64,000 nucleotides of DNA. It comes from Streptomyces kaniharaensis. Lineage in GTDB: Bacteria; Actinomycetota; Actinomycetes; Streptomycetales; Streptomycetaceae. The DNA lies in contig NZ_WBOF01000001.1 in assembly GCF_009569385.1 (NCBI RefSeq), positions 1,550,001 to 1,614,000 on the forward strand, given 5' to 3'. Position 1 is the first letter of the stretch; each line of letters begins with the position of its first letter. Under the pieces are notes generated by a model, which was given only the letters and a program-made list of their open reading frames with translations, ran no database searches and was not told the origin of the DNA. The position numbers and the translations under genes are program-made. Positions 40,967 to 48,886 of this stretch are shown in pieces.

Positions 40967-43180
40967 TCAGCTCAGCGCGTCGGGGACCGGCCGCAGAGCT
41001 GACTGCGGGTCGGCCGGGGCGGTCTGGTGGTAGGAGTTGCCGGACGCCGGGCGCGACCTGACGACGCCGGGCCTGGGCGGCCGGTGCAGGCGCACGCTCA
41101 GACGCACGGTGTCGGCCACCATGAGGAAGACGGCCGCCGCACACACCGTGCTGCACGAACGCGGCTTGAAGCGCACCGGCACCTCGGCGATCCGCCGGTA
41201 CCGGTGGCGGTACAGCAGGGCGAGGATCTCCAGGTCGAAGACGAAGCGGTCCTCCTGGCAGCGCGGGAGCAGCTCGGCGAGGGCCTCCCTCCGGAACACC
41301 TTCAGCCCGGTCTGGGTGTCCGTGACCGGAAGCCGGAAGAGCAGCTGGGTCACCCAGCGGTAGACGTGCGAGCAGATCCACCGTCCGATGCCGAGCTCCG
41401 GTGAGAACGTGCTGGACTGCTGCCACTTCGTGCCGATCACCGCGTCGGCGTCCTGGTCGCGCGCGGCGTCCAGCACCATCGGAAGGAGATCGGCGGGAAG
41501 ATCCCCGTCGGCGTCGATGAAGCCGACCCACCGGCCGCGGCAGAGCTCGAACCCGGTCCGCACCGCCGCGCCCTTGCCCGCGTTCACGGGGTAGCCGATC
41601 CGGCGCAAATTGGGGTGCTCCAGATCCGCCAGCAGCCACTCGCTGCCGTCCGTGCAGCCGTCGGCGACCGCCACCACCTCGTACGGGACGCCGTAGCCGT
41701 CCAGCACCCGCAGCACGTCGGCCACCTGGTGCCGCACCGCGAGCCCCGGGTTGTAGTAGGGGATGACGATGCTGACGTCGAGGTCCGCGGCTCGGGCGAG
41801 CGGGTGCGGCGGCCGGAGGACGGACTGCTCGCCCGTCCGCGCCGGGGCCACCCCGGCACCGGCCTCGCGCCGGCGCGCCGTGCCCGTGCCGGGCAGGGCG
41901 CAGAGCACGGCGATCCCGGCCGCCACGCCGTGGGCGGCGGCGATGCCCGACGCCGTCCGGGAGAACACGGCCACCAGCACCGGGAAGGCAAGCGCGCCGA
42001 CCCAACCGCCGCTGACCGAGGTGCCGTTGGTGGCGTGATAGTGGAGAAGCACGGTCAGCGCCAGCAGCAGGGCGGCGCAGATGCCGAGCAGCAGCCCCAG
42101 CAGCGGCTCGATCCGGTAGCCCGGGCCGAACACCAGCGGGACCACGGTCCGGCCGCCGAGCGCCAGCAGACCGGTCACGGCGGTTCCGGCCAGGGCGGCG
42201 GCGGCCAGCCCCGAACCGAGGGCCCGACCGGCCGCCCTGTCGTCGCCCGAGGCCATCTTGCGCAGGAGGAACAGCACGATCAGGTTCGCCGCGAAGAGCG
42301 TCGCCTTGGCCAGCAGGGCCGCGGCACAGTAGCTGCCGGCCTGGTCGGCGGGCAGCCAGGTACGGGCGCACACGACGTCGATCCCGGTGAGCGCCCACAG
42401 CCCGGCGAAGGTGGCGACCCCCGCCACGGCGGCGCGCGGAGGCAGCCGCAGCACCGCGCCGGTGTGCAGCCGCGGGCCCTGCCCGATCCGTCGCAGGCCG
42501 GCCAGCAGCAGCACCGCGGTGACGCTCTCGCCGAGCACCGTCGCCGCGACGACCCCGCAGATTCCACCTCCGTTCCACAGTGCCGACACGCCCGCGGCCA
42601 GCCGCACCAGGCCGCCCGCGGCGACCGGGACGCCTACGCCGGGCAGGCCGCGCACGCCGTACGTCTGCGCCCAGAGCACCACGCAGGCCGTGCTCGGGAC
42701 GAGGAAGAGGTCCACGAGCAGAACCGGCAGCGGCCCGTCGAAGTGCAGTGCCCGGGCCAGCGGCCAGGCCGCCGGTGCCAGGAACAGGGCCACGAGTGCG
42801 GCGAGCGCCACCGCACGGCGCAGCAGCGGGAGCGGGTCCACCGCCTCGGCGCGCTCGGTGTGCCGCACCACCGAGGCGGCGAGCACGGTCTGTACGGCGG
42901 CCAGCGCCACCCCCATCGCCGCGAGGACGGCGAGCAGCGCGGCGAGCCCGCTGTACTGGGCGGTGCCCAGATTCCGGCTGGCCACCGCCTGGAGCAACAG
43001 GTCTGCGCCGCCGGAGAGCGCGAGCAGCGCCCCGCCGGCAGCGGCACTCCGACGCCAGCGGCCGTGAGCGGGAGGGACGTTCAGCCCCTCAGGACCCGCT
43101 GCCTGACCCACCTTGGGGGTGATTCGGGCAGCGGTGTCCTGGGCTGGCACGCACTCTGCACGTACCTGATTGTGCGTCAT
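40967..43180 (-). CDS. Flippase-GT2 fusion protein
   Basis: A 737-residue protein with two parts. Residues about 40-460 are a polytopic membrane domain of the MOP/Wzx oligosaccharide-flippase type (SAAAGGALLALSGGADLLLQ first helix, about 12 helices, LLAKATLFAANLIVLFLLRKMA). Residues about 469-700 are a GT2 domain of the dolichyl-phosphate-sugar synthase type: DVSIVIPYYNPG, VVAVADGCTDGS, GKGAAVRTGFE, the metal site IDADGDL near 555, VIGTKW and TDTQTGLKVFRRE. The C-terminus is hydrophobic then Pro/Arg-rich. One chain could both make a lipid-linked sugar and flip glycans. The ATG at 43180 lies 13 bases after the LAETG gene. Confidence 0.87.
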   Translation of the reverse strand: MTHNQVRAECVPAQDTAARITPKVGQAAGPEGLNVPPAHGRWRRSAAAGGALLALSGGADLLLQAVASRNLGTAQYSGLAALLAVLAAMGVALAAVQTVLAASVVRHTERAEAVDPLPLLRRAVALAALVALFLAPAAWPLARALHFDGPLPVLLVDLFLVPSTACVVLWAQTYGVRGLPGVGVPVAAGGLVRLAAGVSALWNGGGICGVVAATVLGESVTAVLLLAGLRRIGQGPRLHTGAVLRLPPRAAVAGVATFAGLWALTGIDVVCARTWLPADQAGSYCAAALLAKATLFAANLIVLFLLRKMASGDDRAAGRALGSGLAAAALAGTAVTGLLALGGRTVVPLVFGPGYRIEPLLGLLLGICAALLLALTVLLHYHATNGTSVSGGWVGALAFPVLVAVFSRTASGIAAAHGVAAGIAVLCALPGTGTARRREAGAGVAPARTGEQSVLRPPHPLARAADLDVSIVIPYYNPGLAVRHQVADVLRVLDGYGVPYEVVAVADGCTDGSEWLLADLEHPNLRRIGYPVNAGKGAAVRTGFELCRGRWVGFIDADGDLPADLLPMVLDAARDQDADAVIGTKWQQSSTFSPELGIGRWICSHVYRWVTQLLFRLPVTDTQTGLKVFRREALAELLPRCQEDRFVFDLEILALLYRHRYRRIAEVPVRFKPRSCSTVCAAAVFLMVADTVRLSVRLHRPPRPGVVRSRPASGNSYHQTAPADPQSALRPVPDALS

Positions 43181-43193
43181 CGGATTCTGACGC

Positions 43194-43895
43194 TCAGCCA
43201 CGCGTCCTGCGGTACGTCCGACGCCCCAGCACCGAGGCACCGATCGCTCCGACAGCCCCGAGGCCGGCGACGGCCGCCGCTGCCGGGGAGATGCCCAGGC
43301 CGCGGTCCGCCGGCTGGGTCGCCGTGTCCGCACCCGTCTCGGCCAGGTGCTTGCCCGAGTGCTCGCCGTGCGAGGCGGCGGGCTTGTCGGGGTCCTTCCC
43401 GTGCTCCTTGTGCTCCGCCCCCTCCTTGTGCGGCGGGTGCGGGTACGGGTGCTCGTTGTGCGGGTAGGGCGCGACCGTGATCTGGAGGGTCTCGATCAGG
43501 GTGCCGCCCCGAGCGTCGGCGCCGACGCCCTGGATGGTGTGAACGCCGGGCTTCAGCTCGTACGGCAGCGTCACGGTGTAGGTGAAGTTGCCGGCGCCGT
43601 CGGCCGTGGCGGTGCCCAGGCCCACCCGCACCGAGTAGAGGGACAGGTCGACGGACGCGCCGGGCGCGAACCCGCCACCCGAGACGGTGACCTGGGAGCC
43701 GGGCAGCAGGCCGGTCGTGGGCCCACTGGCCGTCAGGCTGCCGTTGTACACCGGGTAGCTGCCGACCGCCGGCGCCTTGTCGGCCAGCTGCGGCACGGCG
43801 GCCAGGGCCTGGCCGCTCGCACCGACGGTTCCGGCCGCGATGGCAAGGGCCACCGCACCGCAGCGGACCAGGCCGACGCGTAGCTGATTCTTCAT
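43194..43895 (-). CDS. Cell-wall-anchored surface protein with LAETG sorting signal
   Basis: A 233-residue exported protein. Residues 1-32 are a signal peptide (KNQLRVGLVRCGAVALAI...ALA). Residues about 45-145 look like one Ig-like/beta-sandwich repeat (GLLPGSQVTVSGGGFAPGAS, GNFTYTVTLPYELKPGVHTI). A linker of about 40 residues is packed with His, Lys, Glu and Pro (PYPHNEHPYPHPPHKEG). The C-terminus is a sortase signal: LAETG at 184-188, a hydrophobic segment and the basic tail RRTYRRTRG. LAxTG is the class E sortase motif in Streptomyces, and such a sortase ends the same operon. The ATG at 43895 follows AGGAGA. Ligand or structural role unknown. Confidence 0.88.
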   Translation of the reverse strand: MKNQLRVGLVRCGAVALAIAAGTVGASGQALAAVPQLADKAPAVGSYPVYNGSLTASGPTTGLLPGSQVTVSGGGFAPGASVDLSLYSVRVGLGTATADGAGNFTYTVTLPYELKPGVHTIQGVGADARGGTLIETLQITVAPYPHNEHPYPHPPHKEGAEHKEHGKDPDKPAASHGEHSGKHLAETGADTATQPADRGLGISPAAAAVAGLGAVGAIGASVLGRRTYRRTRG

Positions 43896-44263
43896 CAGTT
43901 CTCCTGACTGGATGTCCAACCGCCCAGGCGAATGCCCGGGCAGCCCTCTCAGCCTTAGACATCCGACCCGCCCCGCAGTCGCGCAGCTTCGGCCTGTCCC
44001 CCGGAAGACCTCACAAAGTAATTCCAACCGAGCAGCGCGAGCGTGAATCCACCGCCGTCAAAGATCCTCGAAGCGCCCCGGAACAGATGCGAACTCGCGC
44101 TCGATCAAATCCTCAAGTCGAGCATGGAATCGAGCCCTCGAACTGATGCGCGCGGGGGAATTTCAGAGAATGCCGCCCACCCCGGTGTGTTCGCCATCGA
44201 CCGGCACTGCGCCGGGCGAATGATGGCACGCGGATCCGGCGACCATCCCAGAGAGAGGGACAC
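43896..44263. promoter_or_regulatory. Divergent promoter region of the glycan operon and fkbM gene
   Basis: 368 bases without a gene, less GC-rich than the surrounding coding DNA, between two divergent starts. It must carry the promoter for the six-gene operon and probably one for the methyltransferase gene. I could not assign a convincing -35/-10 pair or a dyad here. Confidence 0.35.
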
Positions 44264-45235
44264 ATGGAGATCAGAAGGCGCGCGACCATGGCAGTCATCC
44301 GGGCCGGGAGAGCCTGCCTCAAGGGCACCGCCATCGGCCAGCTTCCGCTGTCCGGCATCGCCCTGCGCCGGCTCGTCAGGTTCGGCCACGGTTCCGGCGA
44401 TGTGACGGCCGATTTCCGCGGGCTGGCGTTGACGGTTCCGACCAGCAGCGCCTCGATCGCCGCAGGCCTGTTCGGCGGCTTCTACGAGAGCATCGAGCTC
44501 GAACTGTTCGAAAAGCTCTGCGCGCAGAGCAGGACGGTGGTCGACGTCGGCGCCAATCTGGGGATTTACAGCTGCCTGGCGGTGCGTCATCTTGACTCCG
44601 GCGGAGTTCTGGTGGCTTTCGAACCGGAGCCGGGAAATCTGGCCAGACTCAAGGCCAACCTTCGTCGCAACGGCGCCGGCAACGTGGCGGACGCGGTGAT
44701 CGAGCCGGTGGCGGTCGGGGACGTCCCCGGTACCGCGACGCTCCGGGTGGCGGACGACGTCGGCCTGCACTCGGTCGCGGTCGACGGAGGATCCGGCCTG
44801 ACGGTGCCACAGGTCTCCCTGGACACCTGCCTTCCCGAGGTGTTCGCGCAACGTGGCGAGCGGCACCCGGTCGACGTCCTCAAGATCGACGTGGAGGGCT
44901 ACGACGGGCATGTGCTGCGCGGCGCCCGCCGCACCATCGCCGAGGACCGGCCCGCTCTCCTGATCGAGTTCAGCGTGCCGCAGCTGCGCAGGTGCGGCTT
45001 CGCCGCACGCGAGTTCGTGGATCTGCTGGCCGAGACCTACGACGAGATCCACATCATCGAGGAGAGCCGGCGCAGGGTGCTGTCCTGCGCGCCGGAGGAT
45101 CTGCTGGCGGCCCGCTACCGGGCCCGCCTGGTCAACGTGGTGGCCGCGGTCCGCCCGGAGCACCGGCGGCTGTTCGCCGACTGGGCTTCGCGCTACGGCG
45201 AGCGCCAGGAACGGCGGCTCGTCTCCCGGGCGTAG
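44264..45235 (+). CDS. FkbM family methyltransferase
   Basis: A 323-residue S-adenosylmethionine-dependent O-methyltransferase of the FkbM family. The cofactor site is VVDVGANLGIYSC (about residues 92-104) followed by VAFEPEPGNLARLKANL; DVLKIDVEGYDGHVLRGA is the second family signature. FkbM-type enzymes often methylate sugars in surface glycans or secondary metabolites. It starts at the ATG at 44264 behind GAGAGGG and is divergent from the surface-glycan operon, so sugar methylation in that glycan is a reasonable but unproven role. Its TAG stop directly abuts the convergent stop of the next gene. Confidence 0.9.
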   Translation: MEIRRRATMAVIRAGRACLKGTAIGQLPLSGIALRRLVRFGHGSGDVTADFRGLALTVPTSSASIAAGLFGGFYESIELELFEKLCAQSRTVVDVGANLGIYSCLAVRHLDSGGVLVAFEPEPGNLARLKANLRRNGAGNVADAVIEPVAVGDVPGTATLRVADDVGLHSVAVDGGSGLTVPQVSLDTCLPEVFAQRGERHPVDVLKIDVEGYDGHVLRGARRTIAEDRPALLIEFSVPQLRRCGFAAREFVDLLAETYDEIHIIEESRRRVLSCAPEDLLAARYRARLVNVVAAVRPEHRRLFADWASRYGERQERRLVSRA

Positions 45236-46144
45236 CTACGCGGGGTCGGGCAGGCCGGTGACGACGGCGGTCAGGCGGGTGCCCTGCGGGAAGGCGCCCG
45301 CGGCGGCCAGGTCGTACAGGGCGGCGAGGAGCTTGGCCACGTAGCGCCGTTCCAGAGCGATCCCCTGGCGGCGCTCGAAGGAGTCCGCGAAGTCGGCCAG
45401 TTCGGCCGGGACCTTGCCGTAGCCGCCGCCGTGGTGCCCGTGGTCGATCCGCCAGTTGCCGAACTCCCGGCCGTACGCTGCCCGGTGGAGCCTGGCGACC
45501 TCGCCCTCCAGGTAGCCGGCGCCGCCGCGCAGCACCGCCACACCGAGGGCCCGGGCACCGGGCGGCAAGCCTGCCGCGATCCCGGCCAGGGTGGCGCCGG
45601 TGCCGACCGGGCAGCAGACCACGTCGTGCGTGCCGAGGTCGGGCAGCTCGGCCGGGATCGCCGCGGCGCCCATCGCGGCCAGGGCGTTGGAGCCGCCCTC
45701 GGGGAGCACCAGGCACGGGCCCCAGCGGCGCTGGAGCCCGTCCGTCGTGTCCGTCCCGCCGCGGCCGGTCGCCTCGCGGTACTCCGCGCGGGAGAGGAAG
45801 GCGAGCTCCATCCCGGCGTCCTCGGCCGCCCGCAGGGACCAGTTGCGCGGACGGTCGGCCAGCTCCTCGCCGCGCACCAGCCCGACGCTCGTCAGGCCCA
45901 GCGCCGCGGCGGCCACGGCGACCGCGCGCAGATGGGTGGAGTAGGCGCCGCCGAAGGTCAGCAGCCGGGTGTGGCCCTGCTCGACCGCGGCCGCCAGGTT
46001 GGGCGCCAGCTTGCGCCACTTGTTGCCGGGGACGGTCGGGTGGAGCAGGTCGTCCCGCTTCAGCCGCAGCTCCACCCCGGCCCGGGCGAGCGCCGCGTCG
46101 GTGCAGTCCACCAGCGGGGTCGGCAGCAGGGCGGGTTCGAGCAT
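45236..46144 (-). CDS. PLP-dependent D-cysteine desulfhydrase/ACC deaminase family enzyme
   Basis: A 302-residue fold-type II pyridoxal-phosphate enzyme. Landmarks are the N-terminal LPTPLVDCTD, RLKRDDLLHPTVPGNKWRK with the PLP lysine in GNKWRK (near residue 42), FGGAYSTHLRA, LPEGGSNALA, and the phosphate-binding GTGATLAGI. Family members either release ammonia and sulfide from D-cysteine or deaminate aminocyclopropane carboxylate; the sequence does not decide. At 302 residues it is slightly shorter than typical ACC deaminases, favouring the D-cysteine desulfhydrase-like group. It stands alone, its stop touching that of the fkbM gene. Confidence 0.87.
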   Translation of the reverse strand: MLEPALLPTPLVDCTDAALARAGVELRLKRDDLLHPTVPGNKWRKLAPNLAAAVEQGHTRLLTFGGAYSTHLRAVAVAAAALGLTSVGLVRGEELADRPRNWSLRAAEDAGMELAFLSRAEYREATGRGGTDTTDGLQRRWGPCLVLPEGGSNALAAMGAAAIPAELPDLGTHDVVCCPVGTGATLAGIAAGLPPGARALGVAVLRGGAGYLEGEVARLHRAAYGREFGNWRIDHGHHGGGYGKVPAELADFADSFERRQGIALERRYVAKLLAALYDLAAAGAFPQGTRLTAVVTGLPDPA

Positions 46145-46162
46145 CCGGCCAGCATACGGGCC

Positions 46163-46810
46163 CTACGCACGACCGGTCGGGGTGAGCAGGCCCAGGTTGT
46201 AGGCGGCCGCGACGGCGGAGGCGCGGTCCTTGACGTCGAGCTTGGTGTAGATGTGGATCAGGTGGGTCTTGACGGTGGCCTCGCTGATGAACAGCCGGGC
46301 CGCGGCCTCCCGGTTGGTCGCCCCGGAGGCGACCAGCTCCAGCACCTCCACCTCACGCCGGCTGAGCGCCTCCCGGACCGGCTCCCGGACCTGGCCGAGC
46401 AGCTTGGCGGCCACCGTCGGCGCGATCACCGAGGCGCCGCGGGCGGCCGCACGGACGGCGTGGAACAGCTCCTCCCGGGCCGCGTCCTTGAGCAGGTAGC
46501 CGGTGGCGCCGGCCCGGACGGCGGGCAGCACGTCCGCGTCGGTGTCGTACGTGGTGAGCACCAGGACCCGCCCGGGCAGGCCGCGCTCGGCCATCGTGCG
46601 GATCGTCGTGACGCCGTCCATCCGCGGCATCCGCAGGTCCATCAGCACCACGTCCGGGCGCAGCGCGGCGATCAGCGGCAGCGCCTCGGCGCCGTCCCCG
46701 GCCTCGCCGACCACCTCGAAGCCGGGGGCGGCGGCGAACATGCCGCGCAGCCCGTCCCGGACCACGGGGTGGTCGTCCACCAGCAGCAGCCGGATCGGTG
46801 CGTCCTCCAC
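46163..46810 (-). CDS. NarL/LuxR-type response regulator
   Basis: A 215-residue two-component regulator. The receiver has the acidic pair in LLLVDDHP (residues 12-13), phospho-acceptor Asp58 in VVLMDLRMP, and Lys in GYLLKDA. The C-terminal LuxR-type helix-turn-helix reads LSRREVEVLELVASGATNREAA then LFISEATVKTHLIHIYTKL. It follows the sensor kinase gene by 10 bases and is the last gene of an operon with an ABC transporter, so it probably controls that transporter. Confidence 0.95.
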   Translation of the reverse strand: MEDAPIRLLLVDDHPVVRDGLRGMFAAAPGFEVVGEAGDGAEALPLIAALRPDVVLMDLRMPRMDGVTTIRTMAERGLPGRVLVLTTYDTDADVLPAVRAGATGYLLKDAAREELFHAVRAAARGASVIAPTVAAKLLGQVREPVREALSRREVEVLELVASGATNREAAARLFISEATVKTHLIHIYTKLDVKDRASAVAAAYNLGLLTPTGRA

Positions 46811-46820
46811 GGGCTCCTCC

Positions 46821-48110
46821 TCATTCCTCGGTGCTGATCGCCGGCAGGGTCGCGGACACCGTGGTGCCGGCGCCCGGTTCGGTCTCCAGGTCGAGCCGCC
46901 CGGCGAGGCGTTCGGCGCGGCGGCGCATCACGGTCAGTCCGTAGCCGCCGCCGGTGGCCCGGGAGGCGGGCTCGGCGGCCGGGTCGAAGCCGACGCCGTC
47001 GTCCCGGACGTCCAGGGTGACCAGGTCGGGCATGTACGAGAGGGTCAGCCCGATCCGGGAGGCCCGGGCGTACTTGGCGGCGTTGGCCAGCGACTCCTGG
47101 GCTATCCGCAGCAGCGTCACCTCGACCTCGGGGTGCAGCGGGCGGGCCTCGCCGGTCACGGTCAGCCCGGCGGCGGCGCTGTTGCGCTCCCGCCACTGCT
47201 CGACCAGCTCGGCCAGCGCCTCCGGCAGGGCCGCCCGCTCCAGCTCCAGCGGGCGCAGCGCGTGGACGGCCCGGCGGGCCTGGGTGAGGCTCTCCCGAGC
47301 GAGCGCGGCGGCGCTGTCGAGGTGGCGCTGCCACTGCTTGGCCGGGGCGTGCTGCTCGCGGGCCTGGTCGGCGGCCTGGAGCTGGGTGACGATGCCGGCC
47401 AGGCCCTGGGCGACGGTGTCGTGCATCTCCCGGGCGAGCCGGCGGCGTTCGTCGGCGGCCCCGGCCTCGCGGGCCTGGACCAGCAGTTGGGCGTGCAGTC
47501 CGGCGTTCTCGGCCAGCATCTCGGTCAACAGCCGGTTGGCCTCGGCGAGTTCGGCGTTGGCCTCCTTGCGGCGCCGGCTCAGCCGGTCGGCGACCTCGCT
47601 CAGCGCGAGGAGGATCCCGACCACCACCAGGTTGAAGGCGAGAACGGCCAGGAATCCACCGGCCTGCGTGCCGCTGGTGGGCAGGACCCCGCCGGTCTGG
47701 GCGAGCGTGGTGGGCACTGCGGCGGCCGCCGTGCCCACCACCCGGGCCCGCTCCTCCAGGTACCGGCTGGCGTGCAGGTAGCCGGTGAAGGCGAAGAAGC
47801 CGTAGATCGGGTTGTCCAGCACCAGGACGGTGGTCACCGCGAGCAAGCCGAGGAAGTGGGCGCCGCCGTACCGCGCCCGCCCGTCCGGTCCGGGGCGGCG
47901 GTCCAACGCCGAGCGCAGCAGCAGCCAGAGCAGGGCGGCGGCCGCGGCCGGGAGGGTGACCCGGGCGGAGCGCGCGGTCGGTACGGGGACCAGCAGGGCG
48001 AGGGCGGTGGCGACCAGCAGCGCGACGTAGCCGAGCAGGCCGGCGGCCCGGTCCAGCCGCTGCTGCCAGGCGCCGAGCGTGCGCTCGTCTGCCGCGTGCT
48101 CCTTGATCAT
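46821..48110 (-). CDS. NarL-family sensor histidine kinase
   Basis: A 429-residue membrane sensor kinase of the HisKA_3 type. About five or six hydrophobic helices occupy residues 22-175, with little extracytoplasmic loop, suggesting membrane-stress sensing. A coiled-coil region (RRKEANAELAEANRLLTEMLAENAGL in parts) leads to phospho-acceptor His230 in REMHDTVAQGLAGIVTQL, and the ATP-binding domain has SLANAAKYARAS, DDGVGFDP and GGGYGLTVMRRRAE. The ATG at 48110 overlaps the permease stop by four bases. It pairs with the downstream response regulator. Confidence 0.94.
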   Translation of the reverse strand: MIKEHAADERTLGAWQQRLDRAAGLLGYVALLVATALALLVPVPTARSARVTLPAAAAALLWLLLRSALDRRPGPDGRARYGGAHFLGLLAVTTVLVLDNPIYGFFAFTGYLHASRYLEERARVVGTAAAAVPTTLAQTGGVLPTSGTQAGGFLAVLAFNLVVVGILLALSEVADRLSRRRKEANAELAEANRLLTEMLAENAGLHAQLLVQAREAGAADERRRLAREMHDTVAQGLAGIVTQLQAADQAREQHAPAKQWQRHLDSAAALARESLTQARRAVHALRPLELERAALPEALAELVEQWRERNSAAAGLTVTGEARPLHPEVEVTLLRIAQESLANAAKYARASRIGLTLSYMPDLVTLDVRDDGVGFDPAAEPASRATGGGYGLTVMRRRAERLAGRLDLETEPGAGTTVSATLPAISTEE

Positions 48111-48856
48111 TCCCACCGGAACAGCTTGGCAGCCGCGGTGGCCGCGAGCAGGGCGTACGCCGCGAGTGTGAGCAGGCCCACCAGGTGCGGGAAGTGCCCG
48201 GCCCAGGCGTCCTGCAGGGTCTGGACGGCGGCGCCGCTGGGGGTGAAGTCGCCGATCCGGTTGAGCAGGGCCGGCGACATGTCGCGCGGCAGCCAGATCC
48301 CGGAGAAGAACATCATCGGGAAGAAGGCCAGCGCGCCGGCCGCGTTCCCGGCCTTGGCGGACGGGACGAACGCGGCGATCAGCAGGCCGACGGACATCAG
48401 GGCGGCGGCGGCGAGCACGAACGCCAGCAGGAAGCCCAGCGGTTGACGCGGCAGCGTGACGCCGAGGGCGAGCCCCGCGACGACGACCAGCAGCACCGAG
48501 ACGGCCGCGATGCCGACGTACAGCGGGAGCAGCGCGGCGAACAGCAGCCCCGGGCGGACCGGGCTCGCCGACATGCGGCGCAGCACGCCGCGTTCGCGGT
48601 AGGCGGCGAGCAGCGACGGCAGGCCGTTGAGGCCGAGCAACAGCAGGGTGAAGACGGCCAGGATCGGCGCGTACAGCTGGATGGTGCTCATGCCGTGCAG
48701 GTCGGGCGAGGTCCGGCGCAGGGCCGGGATGGAGCCCAGGACGATCAGCAGCGTGACCGGGAAGGCGAGGCTGAAGAAGGCGGTCAGCGGGTCGCGGAGG
48801 AACAGGCGGGCCTCGACGGCCGCCAGGCGGCGCACGGCGAGGACGGTGTGGTTCAC
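48107..48856 (-). CDS. ABC-2 type transporter permease
   Basis: A 249-residue membrane permease of the ABC-2 (drug/polysaccharide exporter) family with six hydrophobic segments, among them AFFSLAFPVTLLIVLGSIPAL, YAPILAVFTLLLLGLNGLPS and GLLIAAFVPSAKAGNAAGAL. The motif FFPMMFFSGIWLPRDMSP is the conserved ABC-2 signature. It follows the ATP-binding gene by 30 bases and overlaps the kinase gene start (ATGA). With the ATPase it forms a simple exporter; the substrate may be a drug or lipid-like compound. Confidence 0.92.
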   Translation of the reverse strand: MNHTVLAVRRLAAVEARLFLRDPLTAFFSLAFPVTLLIVLGSIPALRRTSPDLHGMSTIQLYAPILAVFTLLLLGLNGLPSLLAAYRERGVLRRMSASPVRPGLLFAALLPLYVGIAAVSVLLVVVAGLALGVTLPRQPLGFLLAFVLAAAALMSVGLLIAAFVPSAKAGNAAGALAFFPMMFFSGIWLPRDMSPALLNRIGDFTPSGAAVQTLQDAWAGHFPHLVGLLTLAAYALLAATAAAKLFRWE

Positions 48857-48886
48857 GGTAGTGGTCCCCTCGGGAGTGGTGGCGGG

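Noticed and set aside
44264..45235. FkbM methyltransferase as sign of a polyketide or peptide antibiotic cluster
   Set aside because: No synthase, carrier-domain or tailoring genes of secondary metabolism are near; the neighbours are surface-glycan genes.
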